Counted from the stretch's first letter, positions 15,948 to 26,003 are shown. The stretch: 64,000 nt of DNA from Paracrocinitomix mangrovi (GCF_019740355.2 NZ_CP091819.1:3348001-3412000); one strand, 5' to 3'. Translations and numbers: made by a program. Notes: generated by a model from the letters alone, not told the origin.

Positions 15948-18869
15948 CTACTTAACTATGATTTGCTTAGATAAGAATGTACTTCCTGACTGAATTTGTA
16001 CTACATATACTCCTGCATTTAAATGGGATAAGTCCAGGTCGAATTTGTTTGTATATAAATTATTCACCTTAAGAACATTTCTACCTTCAAGGCTAAATAC
16101 ATTTATTGATTCTATTTTACTTTCAGAAACAACACTGCTAAATCCACTTGTTGGATTTGGATAAACTGAGAAGTTGAAATCTTCAGTCTCATTTTCTTCT
16201 ATACTACTTGATTGTACAGTATACTTCCAAAGTTCGATTCCATGTACACCATCATTTCCGGTAAAATAAACTGTATTTCCGAAGCCATACAAATAAGCTG
16301 TTTCACTGCTGGTTGCGCCTGGAAACAAATCTACTGCTATAGTTGTTCCCGCCAATGTCCCATCAGATTGCCACAGTTCTTTACCATTGCTTCCGTCGTT
16401 GGCATTAAAAAATATATGATTCCCTGCGGTAACTATATATGAAATTTCACTCGGAGAGCTTCCCGGATTTACATCTTTCAACAAACTTGTGCCTGTTGAG
16501 GTACCATTTGAAACATAAATTTCGTTTCCATAAGCAGTTCCTCCATCATTTGCAGTAAATACCAAAAGTGAGTCTCCTACATTGGTCATTAAGTTAATAG
16601 ACGATCCTCCTGCTCCAACATTGATATCTGCCAATTGGATAGTACCTGCCGCAGTTCCGTCACTCACAAATAACTCCTCTCCATAGTTTCCATCATCTGC
16701 TATAAAAAAGAATTGATTTCCAACTACGGTCATGTTAATTGGAAAAGAACTTGCGACACCAATTTGTAATTCAGTAACTTGTGTTGTGCCTGCAATAGTT
16801 CCGTCACTTTTCCATAATTCGTATCCATCCGTTCCTTCATTGGCAGAAAATACTAGTGTCCCATTAAAATTGGCCAAGTTCGTAGGGTTGGAACCTGTAG
16901 CGCCCGGATAAATATCTTGAACGATAGTTGTTCCTATTGCCGTTCCGTCACTTTTCCATAATTCCTGTCCATTCATACCGTCATTAGCAGCAAAATATAA
17001 TGTATTGCCTACTACAGTTAATTCTTGGACATCTGCATTAGCGACTCCAGAATTAATATCCTTTACTATTTCCGTTCCAGCTAATGTTCCATCACTTTTC
17101 CATAGTTCATGACCATATGTGTTTTCATATATAGTCATATAAATTGTCCCATTCATGATTACTATCTCATCTACAAATATGCTTCCAATACCCGGATTGA
17201 AATCAAACAACATATTTGTTCCTAATGTCGTACCGTCAGAAATCCATAGTTCTTTTCCATTTGTCCCATCATTACTTGTGAATAGAAGCTTATTGTTGAA
17301 CTCAATAAATTGATTTGGATATGAACTTGAAGATCCCGGTAAAATATCTTTTACAAGATCAGTTGTAGATGAAGTACCGTTGGTTTTGTATAATTCTTCT
17401 CCAATGATTCCATTATAAGCGACAAAAAATAAGGTGTTTCCAATAGCATGTAAATTATAAGGATATGCAGATTCTGTAGCAGTGTTGATGTCAAGTACAA
17501 AGCTAGTTCCACTTTCAGTCCCGTCGGTTACCCAAAGTTCATAACCGTAATCATTCAATGCTGAAAACACAATATTTCCATTAGCACATTGCGTAAAATA
17601 AGCCGGATTACCATCTCCAGTTCCTGTGTAAAGATCTTTAACTAAAACGGTTCCACCTGAAGTGCCATCAGACTTCCATAGCTCTTTTCCTGTTATTCCA
17701 TTGTTTGCAGAAAAATAGATTTCTGAACCAATTGCCCGAAAGCTTGTAGCGTTTGAGCTTGCTGTACCCGGATTTATGTCTTTTAGTATTGTTGTTCCTC
17801 CTACGGTTCCGTCAGTTTTAAATGCTTCCAAACCATATGTTGATGAGTTTATGTAAAAAATGCATTGATTCCCAAATTTGGTTAGTATTTGAGGTGATCC
17901 GGATGCACTACCTGCTTGGGCATCCATAAGCATTATTGTACCGGCTGTTGTTCCATCACTTGACCATATTTCACTTCCGTATGTAGAATTATATGCGCTA
18001 AAAATGAGCTTATTTCCAATGCTTGTAAACCAAATTGGATTAGAACTACTTGAACCTGAAAAAATATCTTTTACCAATACCGTTCCTCCACTTGTGCCAT
18101 TAGTTTTCCATAATTCTTTACCATTTGTTCCATTGTCAGCAACAAACAACATTAGTCCATTAACACTAGTCATGTACTTAGGAAATGAAGAAGAAGAAGG
18201 ATGAATGTCCTTTACTAATACAGTAGAGCCGACAGTTCCACCTGTTTTCCATAATTCAGCACCTATTCCTGATCCGTCATCTGCAGAAAAATAGACTAAT
18301 GAAGAACCATCATATGAAATGTATTTTGGATCAGAACTTGGTGCCCCGGCCTTAAGATCCAATAACATATTTGTTCCTGAAATTGTGCCATCTGATTTCC
18401 AAAGTTCCTTTCCGTTGACACCGTCGTCTGCAGCAAAATACATTGAACTACCAGCTACCATAAGGTAGTCTGGGTTACTGTCTGCACTTCCTGGATTGAT
18501 ATCCATAAATATTTCAGTTCCTGCTGCTGTTCCGTCACTTACCCATACCTCATAGCCATTAATGCCGTCGTTTGCTCTGAAATACAACTTGCCGTTTGTA
18601 AAAGCTGTCATATTGGAAATAAAGGATGATGTAGCTCCTGAGGCAATATCTTTCAGCATGTAAGTATTGGCGGCTGTTCCATCTGTAATCCAAAGCTCAT
18701 TGCCATGAATTCCATCATTAGCGATAAAGAAGGTATTACCACCAACCGTGATGAAAGAATGAGGTTGACTATCGTCACCAATTGTATTTAAGTCGCTAAC
18801 TAATTCTACTTGTGAATATGTTGAATATGCTAAAACAGACAAGATGATTGAGGTAAAAAGTGCTTTCAT
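15948..18869 (-). CDS. ELWxxDGT-repeat secreted protein with T9SS sorting domain
   Basis: 973 residues from the ATG; a TTG three codons upstream is less likely. A signal peptide (MKALFTSIILSVLAYSTYSQ) precedes 17 ELWxxDGT-type units plus a truncated eighteenth, spaced about 49 residues apart, each followed by a 'lvkDI.pGs.ss.P..l' segment. The regular spacing suggests blades of beta-propellers. A type IX sorting domain closes the protein ('NFSVYPNPTSGFSSVVSES', 'GVYVVQIQSGSTFLSKQI'). It is predicted to be exported and surface-bound or released, in an adhesive or structural role; no enzymatic motif is seen. Confidence 0.9.
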   Translation of the reverse strand: MKALFTSIILSVLAYSTYSQVELVSDLNTIGDDSQPHSFITVGGNTFFIANDGIHGNELWITDGTAANTYMLKDIASGATSSFISNMTAFTNGKLYFRANDGINGYEVWVSDGTAAGTEIFMDINPGSADSNPDYLMVAGSSMYFAADDGVNGKELWKSDGTISGTNMLLDLKAGAPSSDPKYISYDGSSLVYFSADDGSGIGAELWKTGGTVGSTVLVKDIHPSSSSFPKYMTSVNGLMLFVADNGTNGKELWKTNGTSGGTVLVKDIFSGSSSSNPIWFTSIGNKLIFSAYNSTYGSEIWSSDGTTAGTIMLMDAQAGSASGSPQILTKFGNQCIFYINSSTYGLEAFKTDGTVGGTTILKDINPGTASSNATSFRAIGSEIYFSANNGITGKELWKSDGTSGGTVLVKDLYTGTGDGNPAYFTQCANGNIVFSALNDYGYELWVTDGTESGTSFVLDINTATESAYPYNLHAIGNTLFFVAYNGIIGEELYKTNGTSSTTDLVKDILPGSSSSYPNQFIEFNNKLLFTSNDGTNGKELWISDGTTLGTNMLFDFNPGIGSIFVDEIVIMNGTIYMTIYENTYGHELWKSDGTLAGTEIVKDINSGVANADVQELTVVGNTLYFAANDGMNGQELWKSDGTAIGTTIVQDIYPGATGSNPTNLANFNGTLVFSANEGTDGYELWKSDGTIAGTTQVTELQIGVASSFPINMTVVGNQFFFIADDGNYGEELFVSDGTAAGTIQLADINVGAGGSSINLMTNVGDSLLVFTANDGGTAYGNEIYVSNGTSTGTSLLKDVNPGSSPSEISYIVTAGNHIFFNANDGSNGKELWQSDGTLAGTTIAVDLFPGATSSETAYLYGFGNTVYFTGNDGVHGIELWKYTVQSSSIEENETEDFNFSVYPNPTSGFSSVVSESKIESINVFSLEGRNVLKVNNLYTNKFDLDLSHLNAGVYVVQIQSGSTFLSKQIIVK

Positions 18870-18959
18870 GTTAATCAAGATTTACCGCAAAGTTTCAAAT
18901 AGATAAGAGAATGTTATATGAGCCTTATCATATTCTCAGTTGATTTTAATCAAAACGTT

Positions 18960-20795
18960 CTAACTGATGAACTCCCAAGCAGTTCTGTACGACCCTACTT
19001 TTTCAACGTAGTCTAGAAATCTACCGTAAAACTCATCTTGTCCTAAGGTAGCCGAATCACCTATCATAATGAGTTTTAATTTGGCCCTCGTCATAGCAAC
19101 GTTCATTCTTCTGTAATCTTTTAAAAAGCCTATTTCACCCTTTTCATTGGATCTAACTAAAGAAATTACAATGATGTCCCTTTCTTGCCCTTGAAAACTA
19201 TCTACCGTGTTAGAATATTCTGTAATTTCTTTGAGTTCATCCTGTATCAAATGCAGTTGCGCACGATAAGGGGTAATTACTCCTAAAGAATATTGTTGCG
19301 GTTTGTGCTCTTTTAAAACTGCCTTAATGATTTCTACCTCTCCAATATTGTGGATAGCCCCACTTTCCTCATCTTTGGTTTCATCCATTGAACATCCTGC
19401 TGTGTCAATAAACTCAACGGGTTCAAATTGATCATAATCCAATACTTTTCTGGCTACCGACTCATGAGCTGATAGTAAGCCTTCATAAAACTCAAAATCA
19501 GAGAATCCCATGATGCGCTCATTCATTCTGTATTGAACGTTCAGTAAATGTTTAGGGAAATTAATTTCAGTTGCTATTTCTAATACGGATTTTGATAATC
19601 CCAATTTATCAGCCTCCATAGACTTAACTGTTGGAGGAAGTTGTAAATCATCTCCTGCTATTACCAATTTTCTGGCATAATGCGCTACACTCCAAATTGA
19701 AGGTTCAATAGCTTGTCCTGCTTCATCTATTACAACAGCATCAAAATTTTCAATCGATCTGGCAATACCTTGCACACCAACAAAAGTCCCACAAATCACA
19801 GTAGCGTTTTCCAAAATATTACGTGTGATATCTTTTTGCAACTGTTTTATATCTGCCCGCAATGACCTGAATTCATTCTTTAATCTTTTGCGTTCTTCGT
19901 ATTCTTCCTTACCAAAGTTTCTTTTGTATTTAAAAGCCTTTTCTCTGATTTTATTGGCTTGATCTTGCAAGTTTTTAATCAGTTTGAAAGATTGATCTTT
20001 TTGAACGAGGAAATCTAAATCCGCTTGTTGTGCTGCATCTGTAGCTTTTGCTGCATTTCCTACTCTTACAACCTTAACATTTTCTTTTATCAGCTTTTCA
20101 CAAACATTATCTACGGCGGCATTAGATGGTGCACATAACAGTATTTTTTTGCCTTCGTGAATCATTGCTTTCATTCCAGCCACTAGAGTTGTTGTCTTTC
20201 CAGTACCGGGTGGGCCATGAATTATGCTGACAGAATTGTCTGAAAGCATTTCTTCAACTGCCTCTATTTGAGAATTATTCAGTTTGCTATTTTGATATTC
20301 AATTGACTCAAAATCACGGGTTCTTAAATTGTAAAAGTCACTTAATACAGGATACTTTAAGCCATTGATGATTTGTAATACTATTGACAAGTATAATTCG
20401 TAGGTTTTTGTATCTACAAGTGCATTCAATCCTACATTTCCATCTTTGATCCAATCTCTAACATCATCATCTAATATGCGGATTTTGAGCGTTTTTTCTC
20501 TTTCCTGAATCAATTGTCCTTCGCAAGATTCACCGTCATTATTAAATATAGATACCAATTGCCCTACACCAAAAGCTGATCCTTCCTGCGTAGGATTTTT
20601 AAGTACGGTAATTAGTTGATCTCCAAATTGATTATAGCTCAATTCTCTAAATTCAATTGGATAAAGTGTGATTCCGGCTTCTATTCTTTCTAAAAAACTC
20701 GATTTTTCGGTCAGCTTTTTGTACAGTGCCAGCTCCTCATTTTTCTCAATTTCTAGCGCACGTTCTAATTGTCTAAAGTGTTCTGTTATATCCAC
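18960..20795 (-). CDS. UPF1/IGHMBP2-like superfamily 1 helicase
   Basis: 611 residues. Helicase motifs in order are Walker A GPPGTGKTTT (about 195), Walker B DEAGQAIEPS (about 353), 'QYRMNERIMGFSDFEFYEG' (motif IV region), 'TVDSFQGQERDIIVISLVRS' (motif V) and 'RRMNVAMTRAKLKLIMIGD' (motif VI). An N-terminal OB/stalk-like region precedes Walker A and a coiled-coil insertion lies at about 270-320. The family unwinds DNA or RNA with 5'-3' polarity; a cytoplasmic nucleic-acid role is expected. The start is GTG: the -7 element TATTTTTG (20800-20807) ends 4 bases upstream, giving a leaderless GTG-initiated message. Confidence 0.9.
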   Translation of the reverse strand: MDITEHFRQLERALEIEKNEELALYKKLTEKSSFLERIEAGITLYPIEFRELSYNQFGDQLITVLKNPTQEGSAFGVGQLVSIFNNDGESCEGQLIQEREKTLKIRILDDDVRDWIKDGNVGLNALVDTKTYELYLSIVLQIINGLKYPVLSDFYNLRTRDFESIEYQNSKLNNSQIEAVEEMLSDNSVSIIHGPPGTGKTTTLVAGMKAMIHEGKKILLCAPSNAAVDNVCEKLIKENVKVVRVGNAAKATDAAQQADLDFLVQKDQSFKLIKNLQDQANKIREKAFKYKRNFGKEEYEERKRLKNEFRSLRADIKQLQKDITRNILENATVICGTFVGVQGIARSIENFDAVVIDEAGQAIEPSIWSVAHYARKLVIAGDDLQLPPTVKSMEADKLGLSKSVLEIATEINFPKHLLNVQYRMNERIMGFSDFEFYEGLLSAHESVARKVLDYDQFEPVEFIDTAGCSMDETKDEESGAIHNIGEVEIIKAVLKEHKPQQYSLGVITPYRAQLHLIQDELKEITEYSNTVDSFQGQERDIIVISLVRSNEKGEIGFLKDYRRMNVAMTRAKLKLIMIGDSATLGQDEFYGRFLDYVEKVGSYRTAWEFIS

Positions 20796-20799
20796 AGTT

Positions 20800-20807
20800 C
20801 AAAAATA
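20800..20807 (-). promoter_or_regulatory. -7 element of the helicase gene
   Basis: TATTTTTG (perfect TAnnTTTG) followed by AACT and the GTG start at 20795. It supports the GTG as the real initiation codon. Confidence 0.5.
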
Positions 20808-20882
20808 TTGATTTGTTTATCACCTTAATCGTTTAACTAAATTTTTGGTGGAATTTATTTGGTTTGAAGTATCTGAAATGTA

Positions 20883-20890
20883 TAGCTTTG
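20883..20890 (+). promoter_or_regulatory. -7 element of the PHP-hydrolase gene
   Basis: TAGCTTTG, perfect TAnnTTTG, 21 bases before the ATG at 20912 and downstream of an in-frame TTG at 20864. It therefore argues for the ATG start. Confidence 0.5.
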
Positions 20891-20911
20891 CGGCCAAATT
20901 ACAAGCTGAAA

Positions 20912-23545
20912 ATGAAGAATTTTATATTGATACTTACATGTTTACTAGGTTTTAGCACTTTTGCTCATAGAGGTGAAATTTTAGCCATTGAAAAGGTGAA
21001 AATTTCTGAAACTGAAAGTCAGATTTCATTTTCTTATGTAATTGAAAATATTGTTGAGCAAAATATTGCAGGGGTTAGAATTGAATTTTGGCAAAACGGG
21101 GTATCAATAGATCATCATGATTTTGAATTGATTAAAGCGGATCAAAAGTATACTGAGGATGTTTTTAGTTTTCCAAAAGATCAAATTGATCTTGATAATG
21201 ATCAACTTCAAATAGAAATCACCCACATTTTTTCTAAACATAATGACTGGGGAGGTTGGGACGGACCGGGATTTGACAGACAAACTAATACACTTTATTC
21301 TGAGTTTTATGCAGATGCACCCTGGAGGATGAAAAGGACTGATATTGCTGGTAATGATAATAATCTTCCGGTACACTTTTTTCTTCATGACGCAGATTTG
21401 GTGATTGGGTACACCATGAAAATAGATTATATAGACATTAAGATTAAAAATGCAACTGACAATAATTTCGGTTCAACGCTTCTTTTTGACACCTTGTCTG
21501 TAGCTGCGCAAAATCAACTTTATAGTAGTTTGTCAATTAACAATGCTGCACTGAACATGCAGATATTTGAAACATCTGCCTTGAGTATGACATCATCTCA
21601 CACCATTGATTTTGATGGTGAAACTGACTTTTTAGATGATTTTGTATCTGTTGACGCTACTTACTGGTATTTTACTTTTAATATCCCCGGAGAGGTATTA
21701 GAAACTTATGACAACATCATAGATGTTGAAGCAACCATCAGTTATGCCAATACTTTAATTCCTGGTGATGACGTGATTAGAATGCGTGTTTTTAGATCTG
21801 ACAATGACATTCCAACTCAAAATGGATTTTATAGAGGAGATACACATTTACATTCCTTGTTTACTCAAAATGATGCTGAAATTGGATTGCCCTTGAATGC
21901 TACAAAAGAAGCCGGTAAATTGATCGGTTTGGATTGGATTACTACAACAGATCATACCTCAGATTTTGATAATTATGGGAATGGAGATATCAATACAAAT
22001 TGGGGAATTATTCAGCAACAGGCATCAGTATTGAATGGTTTAGACTCTTCATTAATATACATTGCAGGACAGGAAGTGGCGGCTAACAATGCAAAAGATG
22101 AGCTTGTGCATATGTTGGTTTATCCAAGTTATAATGACCCTTTTAGTCTTCAGTTTTTAGGTGATGGGAATGGAGATTTATCTGCTACTTCTGTTAGTGT
22201 TGACAATGTGGTAAATGATATGGCAACAACCAATGCGTTTTCATATTGTGCACATCCTTATGCCACTGCAGACAAATTACCTGATATTCCTGTTAATGGA
22301 GGGATTTGGAATCTGGGACACAATGGTTTTGAAGTTAACGGTAATAATTTTCCATTAACAGGTGGTGAAATTATTTGCAATGACATTAACAGTCCTTCTG
22401 ATGTTCTTAGTGCTTCTCCAAATGAGTTGGTAAAAGAGGGAATTAAAGGAAGTCAAATTTGGAATCTACGTTGGACACTTGGACTAAATGGATTATCAGG
22501 AGATGAACTAGATCCTTTTGACGTGACTAATTCAGGCAATTCAATGTCACCGGTAGATACGGCAGGTCTTAACTTTCATATGAAGCGTTTTAGACAAGGG
22601 CAGGAAATTGTAAATTACATTAATCAATTGGGGTTGAGCTTGAGAAACAATGATCCTTCAATATTGAACTGGAAAATGTATTATTCCGCCGGATCTGATG
22701 CGCATGGCTCATTCAACTCAAGTAATACAGATGATTTTGGAGGTGCAGGAGATATTCATAATAATGCAGTAGGAAAATTAAATACCCTCGCTTATTGTCC
22801 AAATGGGATGGGTGCCAACGGGACAAATGTGCTAAAAGCACTTTACAATGGTAATACAACAATTTCTGACGGACCAATTTTAACTATTGGTTTGAGTACA
22901 GATGGTGATAATTCGTCCAATGAAGTTTTGATGGGGCAAGATCAATTAATTGACTATTATGGTAAAGATGACATCTTTTTAAATATCAATTATACCACAA
23001 CTGCAGAGTTCGGAGACATTGACTACATACATTTATACATTGGAACTGAATTAGGAGAACAAAAAGTAATTATTCCTCTTACTCAAACATCAGGTAATAA
23101 TACCCTTTCATTTAATCTGTATAATTTATTAGATTCTACTTTATCTAATGTTGCAGTGGGTGAATTCATGTACATAAGAAGTGAATTGCAAACATCAGTG
23201 AATTACGGTGCTCAATCAAATGTATATTTAACAAGCTATGATGTATTCCACTCTTTCTCAAATCCTATTTGGATCAATTGGGATGTAAGTTCGGGATTAG
23301 AGGATTTTCAAGCGGCCGTTTCTATTTATCCAAACCCTTTTAATGATCAACTTTATATCAGTGTAGTAGGACATGTAATAGAATCGTTGGAAATTTATAA
23401 TGATTTGGGACAAGTGGTTTTTACCGCTAATCCAAATACATCTCAAGAAGTGCTGAAATTAAATTCACTTTCTCACGGATTGTATTTAATTAAAATTCAT
23501 ACAGATAATGGTTTGATATTGACTGAGAAGTTGATAAAACATTAA
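20912..23545 (+). CDS. Secreted CehA/McbA-like PHP-domain hydrolase with T9SS signal
   Basis: 877 residues from the ATG, which gives a clean signal peptide (MKNFILILTCLLGFSTFAH). A beta-rich N-terminal region (20-310) precedes a PHP-type metallohydrolase core: 'RGDTHLHSLFTQND', 'GLDWITTTDHTSDFDNYGN', 'AFSYCAHPYAT' and 'YYSAGSDAHGSF', which supply the metal-binding His/Asp set. A type IX sorting domain ends the protein ('AAVSIYPNPFNDQLYISV', 'SHGLYLIKIHTDNGLILTE'). It is predicted to be an exported phosphoesterase or related hydrolase; the substrate is unknown. Nine bases separate it from the DNA glycosylase. Confidence 0.87.
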   Translation: MKNFILILTCLLGFSTFAHRGEILAIEKVKISETESQISFSYVIENIVEQNIAGVRIEFWQNGVSIDHHDFELIKADQKYTEDVFSFPKDQIDLDNDQLQIEITHIFSKHNDWGGWDGPGFDRQTNTLYSEFYADAPWRMKRTDIAGNDNNLPVHFFLHDADLVIGYTMKIDYIDIKIKNATDNNFGSTLLFDTLSVAAQNQLYSSLSINNAALNMQIFETSALSMTSSHTIDFDGETDFLDDFVSVDATYWYFTFNIPGEVLETYDNIIDVEATISYANTLIPGDDVIRMRVFRSDNDIPTQNGFYRGDTHLHSLFTQNDAEIGLPLNATKEAGKLIGLDWITTTDHTSDFDNYGNGDINTNWGIIQQQASVLNGLDSSLIYIAGQEVAANNAKDELVHMLVYPSYNDPFSLQFLGDGNGDLSATSVSVDNVVNDMATTNAFSYCAHPYATADKLPDIPVNGGIWNLGHNGFEVNGNNFPLTGGEIICNDINSPSDVLSASPNELVKEGIKGSQIWNLRWTLGLNGLSGDELDPFDVTNSGNSMSPVDTAGLNFHMKRFRQGQEIVNYINQLGLSLRNNDPSILNWKMYYSAGSDAHGSFNSSNTDDFGGAGDIHNNAVGKLNTLAYCPNGMGANGTNVLKALYNGNTTISDGPILTIGLSTDGDNSSNEVLMGQDQLIDYYGKDDIFLNINYTTTAEFGDIDYIHLYIGTELGEQKVIIPLTQTSGNNTLSFNLYNLLDSTLSNVAVGEFMYIRSELQTSVNYGAQSNVYLTSYDVFHSFSNPIWINWDVSSGLEDFQAAVSIYPNPFNDQLYISVVGHVIESLEIYNDLGQVVFTANPNTSQEVLKLNSLSHGLYLIKIHTDNGLILTEKLIKH

Positions 23546-23554
23546 CTTTAGTTC

Positions 23555-24178
23555 ATGCGACCATATCCTGAATTAATTGAAGAATTAAAACAAGCAGATC
23601 CTGTATTAGCAATTGTTCATGATCACATGGAGCGGGAGTTTCATCCTACACCAAGTATTGATGTTTATTATTATTTACTCAATTCAATTGTTTCGCAGCA
23701 GTTATCAGTTAAAGTTGCTGATGTCATTTGGCATAGATTATTGGATCTTTTTCCGGATAGATATCCCCATTCAAATGAGTTAATGAATACCAGTGATGAG
23801 GTGTTGAGATCAATTGGATTATCCAGACAAAAAATTGGCTATTTAAAGAATGTCGCAGATTTTTCAGATGAGTATGGGATGGACTTTGAAATGTTGGATG
23901 ATTGGACTGATGCAGAAATCATTAAATATCTTTCACAGATTAAGGGTGTTGGTAAATGGACGGTTCAAATGATATTGATGTTTCCAATGGATAGGCCCAA
24001 TGTTTTTCCGGTAGATGATTTGGGTATTCAAACCAAGATGAAACACTTTTATCAGTTAAAAACAGATAAAAAAGAACTGAGACAACAGTTAGAAAAAATA
24101 GCTGAAAATTGGGATCCATTTAAAACCGTGGCATCTAAGTTGTTGTGGTCAGCACAAATTCCTAAGGAAAAACGCTAA
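23555..24178 (+). CDS. DNA-3-methyladenine glycosylase (AlkA-like)
   Basis: A 207-residue helix-hairpin-helix base-excision repair glycosylase. The HhH 'LSQIKGVGKWTVQMILMF' is followed by the catalytic-Asp region 'VFPVDDLGIQTKM', and upstream helices carry 'LLNSIVSQQLSVKVADVIWH'. There is no iron-sulfur cluster Cys set, so it is AlkA/MagIII-type rather than EndoIII. It should remove alkylated purines from DNA in the cytoplasm. A -7-like TAACTTTA (23543-23550) ends 4 bases before the ATG, so it may be transcribed separately from the gene 9 bases upstream. Confidence 0.91.
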   Translation: MRPYPELIEELKQADPVLAIVHDHMEREFHPTPSIDVYYYLLNSIVSQQLSVKVADVIWHRLLDLFPDRYPHSNELMNTSDEVLRSIGLSRQKIGYLKNVADFSDEYGMDFEMLDDWTDAEIIKYLSQIKGVGKWTVQMILMFPMDRPNVFPVDDLGIQTKMKHFYQLKTDKKELRQQLEKIAENWDPFKTVASKLLWSAQIPKEKR

Positions 24179-24206
24179 TATTTTTATTTTTGACAAAATT
24201 CAACGC

Positions 24207-25073
24207 ATGAAAAACATCTTACTCCTATTTGGATTATTCACTTTTGGAAACCTTTTTGGTCAAAATATTACAGGTAACTGGCAAGGTATAATGACTCATC
24301 CAAAAGATACCGGAACATTCTTTACAGACAACTTTGCTTTTTGGTTGAACATTGAGCAAGAGGGAGATACAATAATCGGTCAATCAAGAACAGAGATGGG
24401 GAATAGTAAGAATTTTTGTGTGATGAATTTTAAAGGAGCTTTTCAAAATGGTCACATGACAATTATTGAAACATCTTGGGAAGAATCCTATATGCAAGAC
24501 AATGTTTACATCCACTGGTGCTTGAAAAGAGTGAGCCTAATTTATACTTTTGAAGATTCAACAGAAACCTTGCGTGGATTATGGACTTCAACCGAGGAAG
24601 GTTGCGGACCGGGAGAAATTTATTTACACAGATCTATTAAGGAATTTAATGACCGTACATCTTCATCTCATGACTATGTCACTTTTGCTGAGTTTAAAAG
24701 AAAATTGAGAATGGGCGAATCTGTTAAAGGATTAAAAGTGGTGCTCTCAGAAGTCGTTTTTGATTTTAATGAAGCAAAGTTGTTGCCTAAATCAAGAGCA
24801 ATCTTAAAAGAATTGAAAGAAATTATGGACAAATATCCCGGTTTAAAATTGGATATTATTGGACATACCGGGAACCTTGGAAGTGACAGGTTCAATTTAA
24901 CTTTATCACTTCAAAGAGCCAAGACAGTAAAAGACTTTTTGGTAAAGATGGGAATTAGCGAATCTCGCTTTCAATATCACGGATTTGGAGAATCAAGACC
25001 AATTGCTACCAACACCACAGATGAAGGGCGTAGAAAAAACAGAAGAATTGAATTTGAAGTTTTTTCCGAGTAA
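24207..25073 (+). CDS. OmpA-family protein
   Basis: 288 residues. After a signal peptide (MKNILLLFGLFTFGNLFGQ) comes a lipocalin-like beta domain (20-140, 'NITGNWQGIMTHPKDTGTFF'), then an OmpA C-terminal peptidoglycan-binding domain (about 170-288: 'VVFDFNEAKLLPKSRAILK', 'DIIGHTGNLGSDRFNLTLSL', 'RFQYHGFGESRPIATN', 'EGRRKNRRIEFEV'). It is likely periplasmic or outer-membrane-linked and bound to the cell wall. A -7 element TATTTTTG (24185-24192) lies 14 bases before the ATG. Confidence 0.88.
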   Translation: MKNILLLFGLFTFGNLFGQNITGNWQGIMTHPKDTGTFFTDNFAFWLNIEQEGDTIIGQSRTEMGNSKNFCVMNFKGAFQNGHMTIIETSWEESYMQDNVYIHWCLKRVSLIYTFEDSTETLRGLWTSTEEGCGPGEIYLHRSIKEFNDRTSSSHDYVTFAEFKRKLRMGESVKGLKVVLSEVVFDFNEAKLLPKSRAILKELKEIMDKYPGLKLDIIGHTGNLGSDRFNLTLSLQRAKTVKDFLVKMGISESRFQYHGFGESRPIATNTTDEGRRKNRRIEFEVFSE

Positions 25074-25211
25074 TAATAGTATGATTCTCAGTGTTTTCAA
25101 TACTTTTTGTGTATAACACAATTCACGTTAACCTCATAGGACTCAACATTTTTGTTATATTCATAGAGTCGAGAGTCGGCAATATTTATTACTAACCTTA
25201 AAATTTTCAAC

Positions 25212-25355
25212 ATGAAGAAGCTATTATTTATGTTATTCCTTTTAGGAGGAGTTGCCATGGGATTCACTAGCTGCGGAGGAGGAGAAGAAGGTGGGGATGA
25301 AGACACTACGGAGTCTGCAGAAGGTGATGGAGAATCAGAAGAAGCTGCTCACTAA
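25212..25355 (+). CDS. Small acidic lipoprotein (47 aa)
   Basis: A short frame encoding MKKLLFMLFLLGGVAMGFTS followed by Cys and Gly-Gly-Gly, i.e. a lipoprotein signal with the lipidated Cys at 21, then a Gly/Glu/Asp/Ser-rich acidic tail ending EEAAH. The mature peptide is only about 27 residues. A strong hairpin terminator follows 23 bases later, supporting a real transcription unit. Similar mini-lipoproteins are frequent in Bacteroidota; the function is unknown. Confidence 0.68.
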   Translation: MKKLLFMLFLLGGVAMGFTSCGGGEEGGDEDTTESAEGDGESEEAAH

Positions 25356-25378
25356 GCACTTATTCTGTTTAAAATATC

Positions 25379-25408
25379 AAAGCTTTCCTATATGGAAAGC
25401 TTTTTTAT
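25379..25408. terminator. Bidirectional hairpin terminator
   Basis: Ten-base stem AAAGCTTTCC / GGAAAGCTTT with loop TATAT, followed by a T-run on the plus strand. The 3' arm touches the stop of the convergent rhodanese gene, and A-tracts on the far side allow use in both directions. Confidence 0.75.
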
Positions 25409-25914
25409 TTTAGCTCAACTTCAACTTTTTCTTTATTGAGGTATTTTGACCATTCTTCGTCAAATCCATGTACTTTTTTCGTGATTTTCCCTTTGGTATT
25501 CACAATAGGAAATCCTTGATTTGCCCAGCTAAACAAACCGCCTCTTAAATTGTAAACGTGCTTGTATCCTGCTTTGTTAAGTTTTTCTCCAATATGCTCG
25601 CTTCGCACACCCACTGAGCAGTATACACAGATATAGGCATCTTTTGGTATACCATTCAATAAATTCATATTAAAGTCATTGTAACTAACAAATTTGGCTC
25701 CTTTGATATGACTTACTTTGTACTCGTTTAATTCACGCGTGTCTAAAAGAAATATATTGGATTGTTTTTTAATTTTAGCATTTAAATCGGCAGGATTCAA
25801 TTGCTCAACCGTTCCTTTCAATTCTTTGTTTAGCATTTTGTCAAATCCTTGAGGATCCTGGCTGAAACCAAAACTTGTTAAAAACAGGAATATTATAGGT
25901 AAAGTTCGCTTCAT
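25405..25914 (-). CDS. Exported rhodanese-domain protein
   Basis: 169 residues. A signal peptide (MKRTLPIIFLFLTSFGFSQ) is followed by one rhodanese domain (about 40-150) with 'LDTRELNEYKVSHIKGAKFV' and the active-site loop CVYCSVGVRSE, whose Cys accepts sulfane sulfur. It is predicted to be periplasmic. It is divergent from the SulP permease and persulfide dioxygenase genes, forming a sulfur-metabolism neighbourhood. Confidence 0.87.
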   Translation of the reverse strand: MKRTLPIIFLFLTSFGFSQDPQGFDKMLNKELKGTVEQLNPADLNAKIKKQSNIFLLDTRELNEYKVSHIKGAKFVSYNDFNMNLLNGIPKDAYICVYCSVGVRSEHIGEKLNKAGYKHVYNLRGGLFSWANQGFPIVNTKGKITKKVHGFDEEWSKYLNKEKVEVELK

Positions 25915-26003
25915 ACAGTTAAATTAGAAAAAATCGTTCCACTTATTTTTAACTTGGACGAAAATATGTGATCAATATTACAATGAAGATGTGTTTAGCA
26001 TCT

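Noticed and set aside
15948-18869. DNA-level repeats considered as a CRISPR or satellite array
   Set aside because: The repeats are protein-coding (ELWxxDGT units of about 147 bases) in one long frame.
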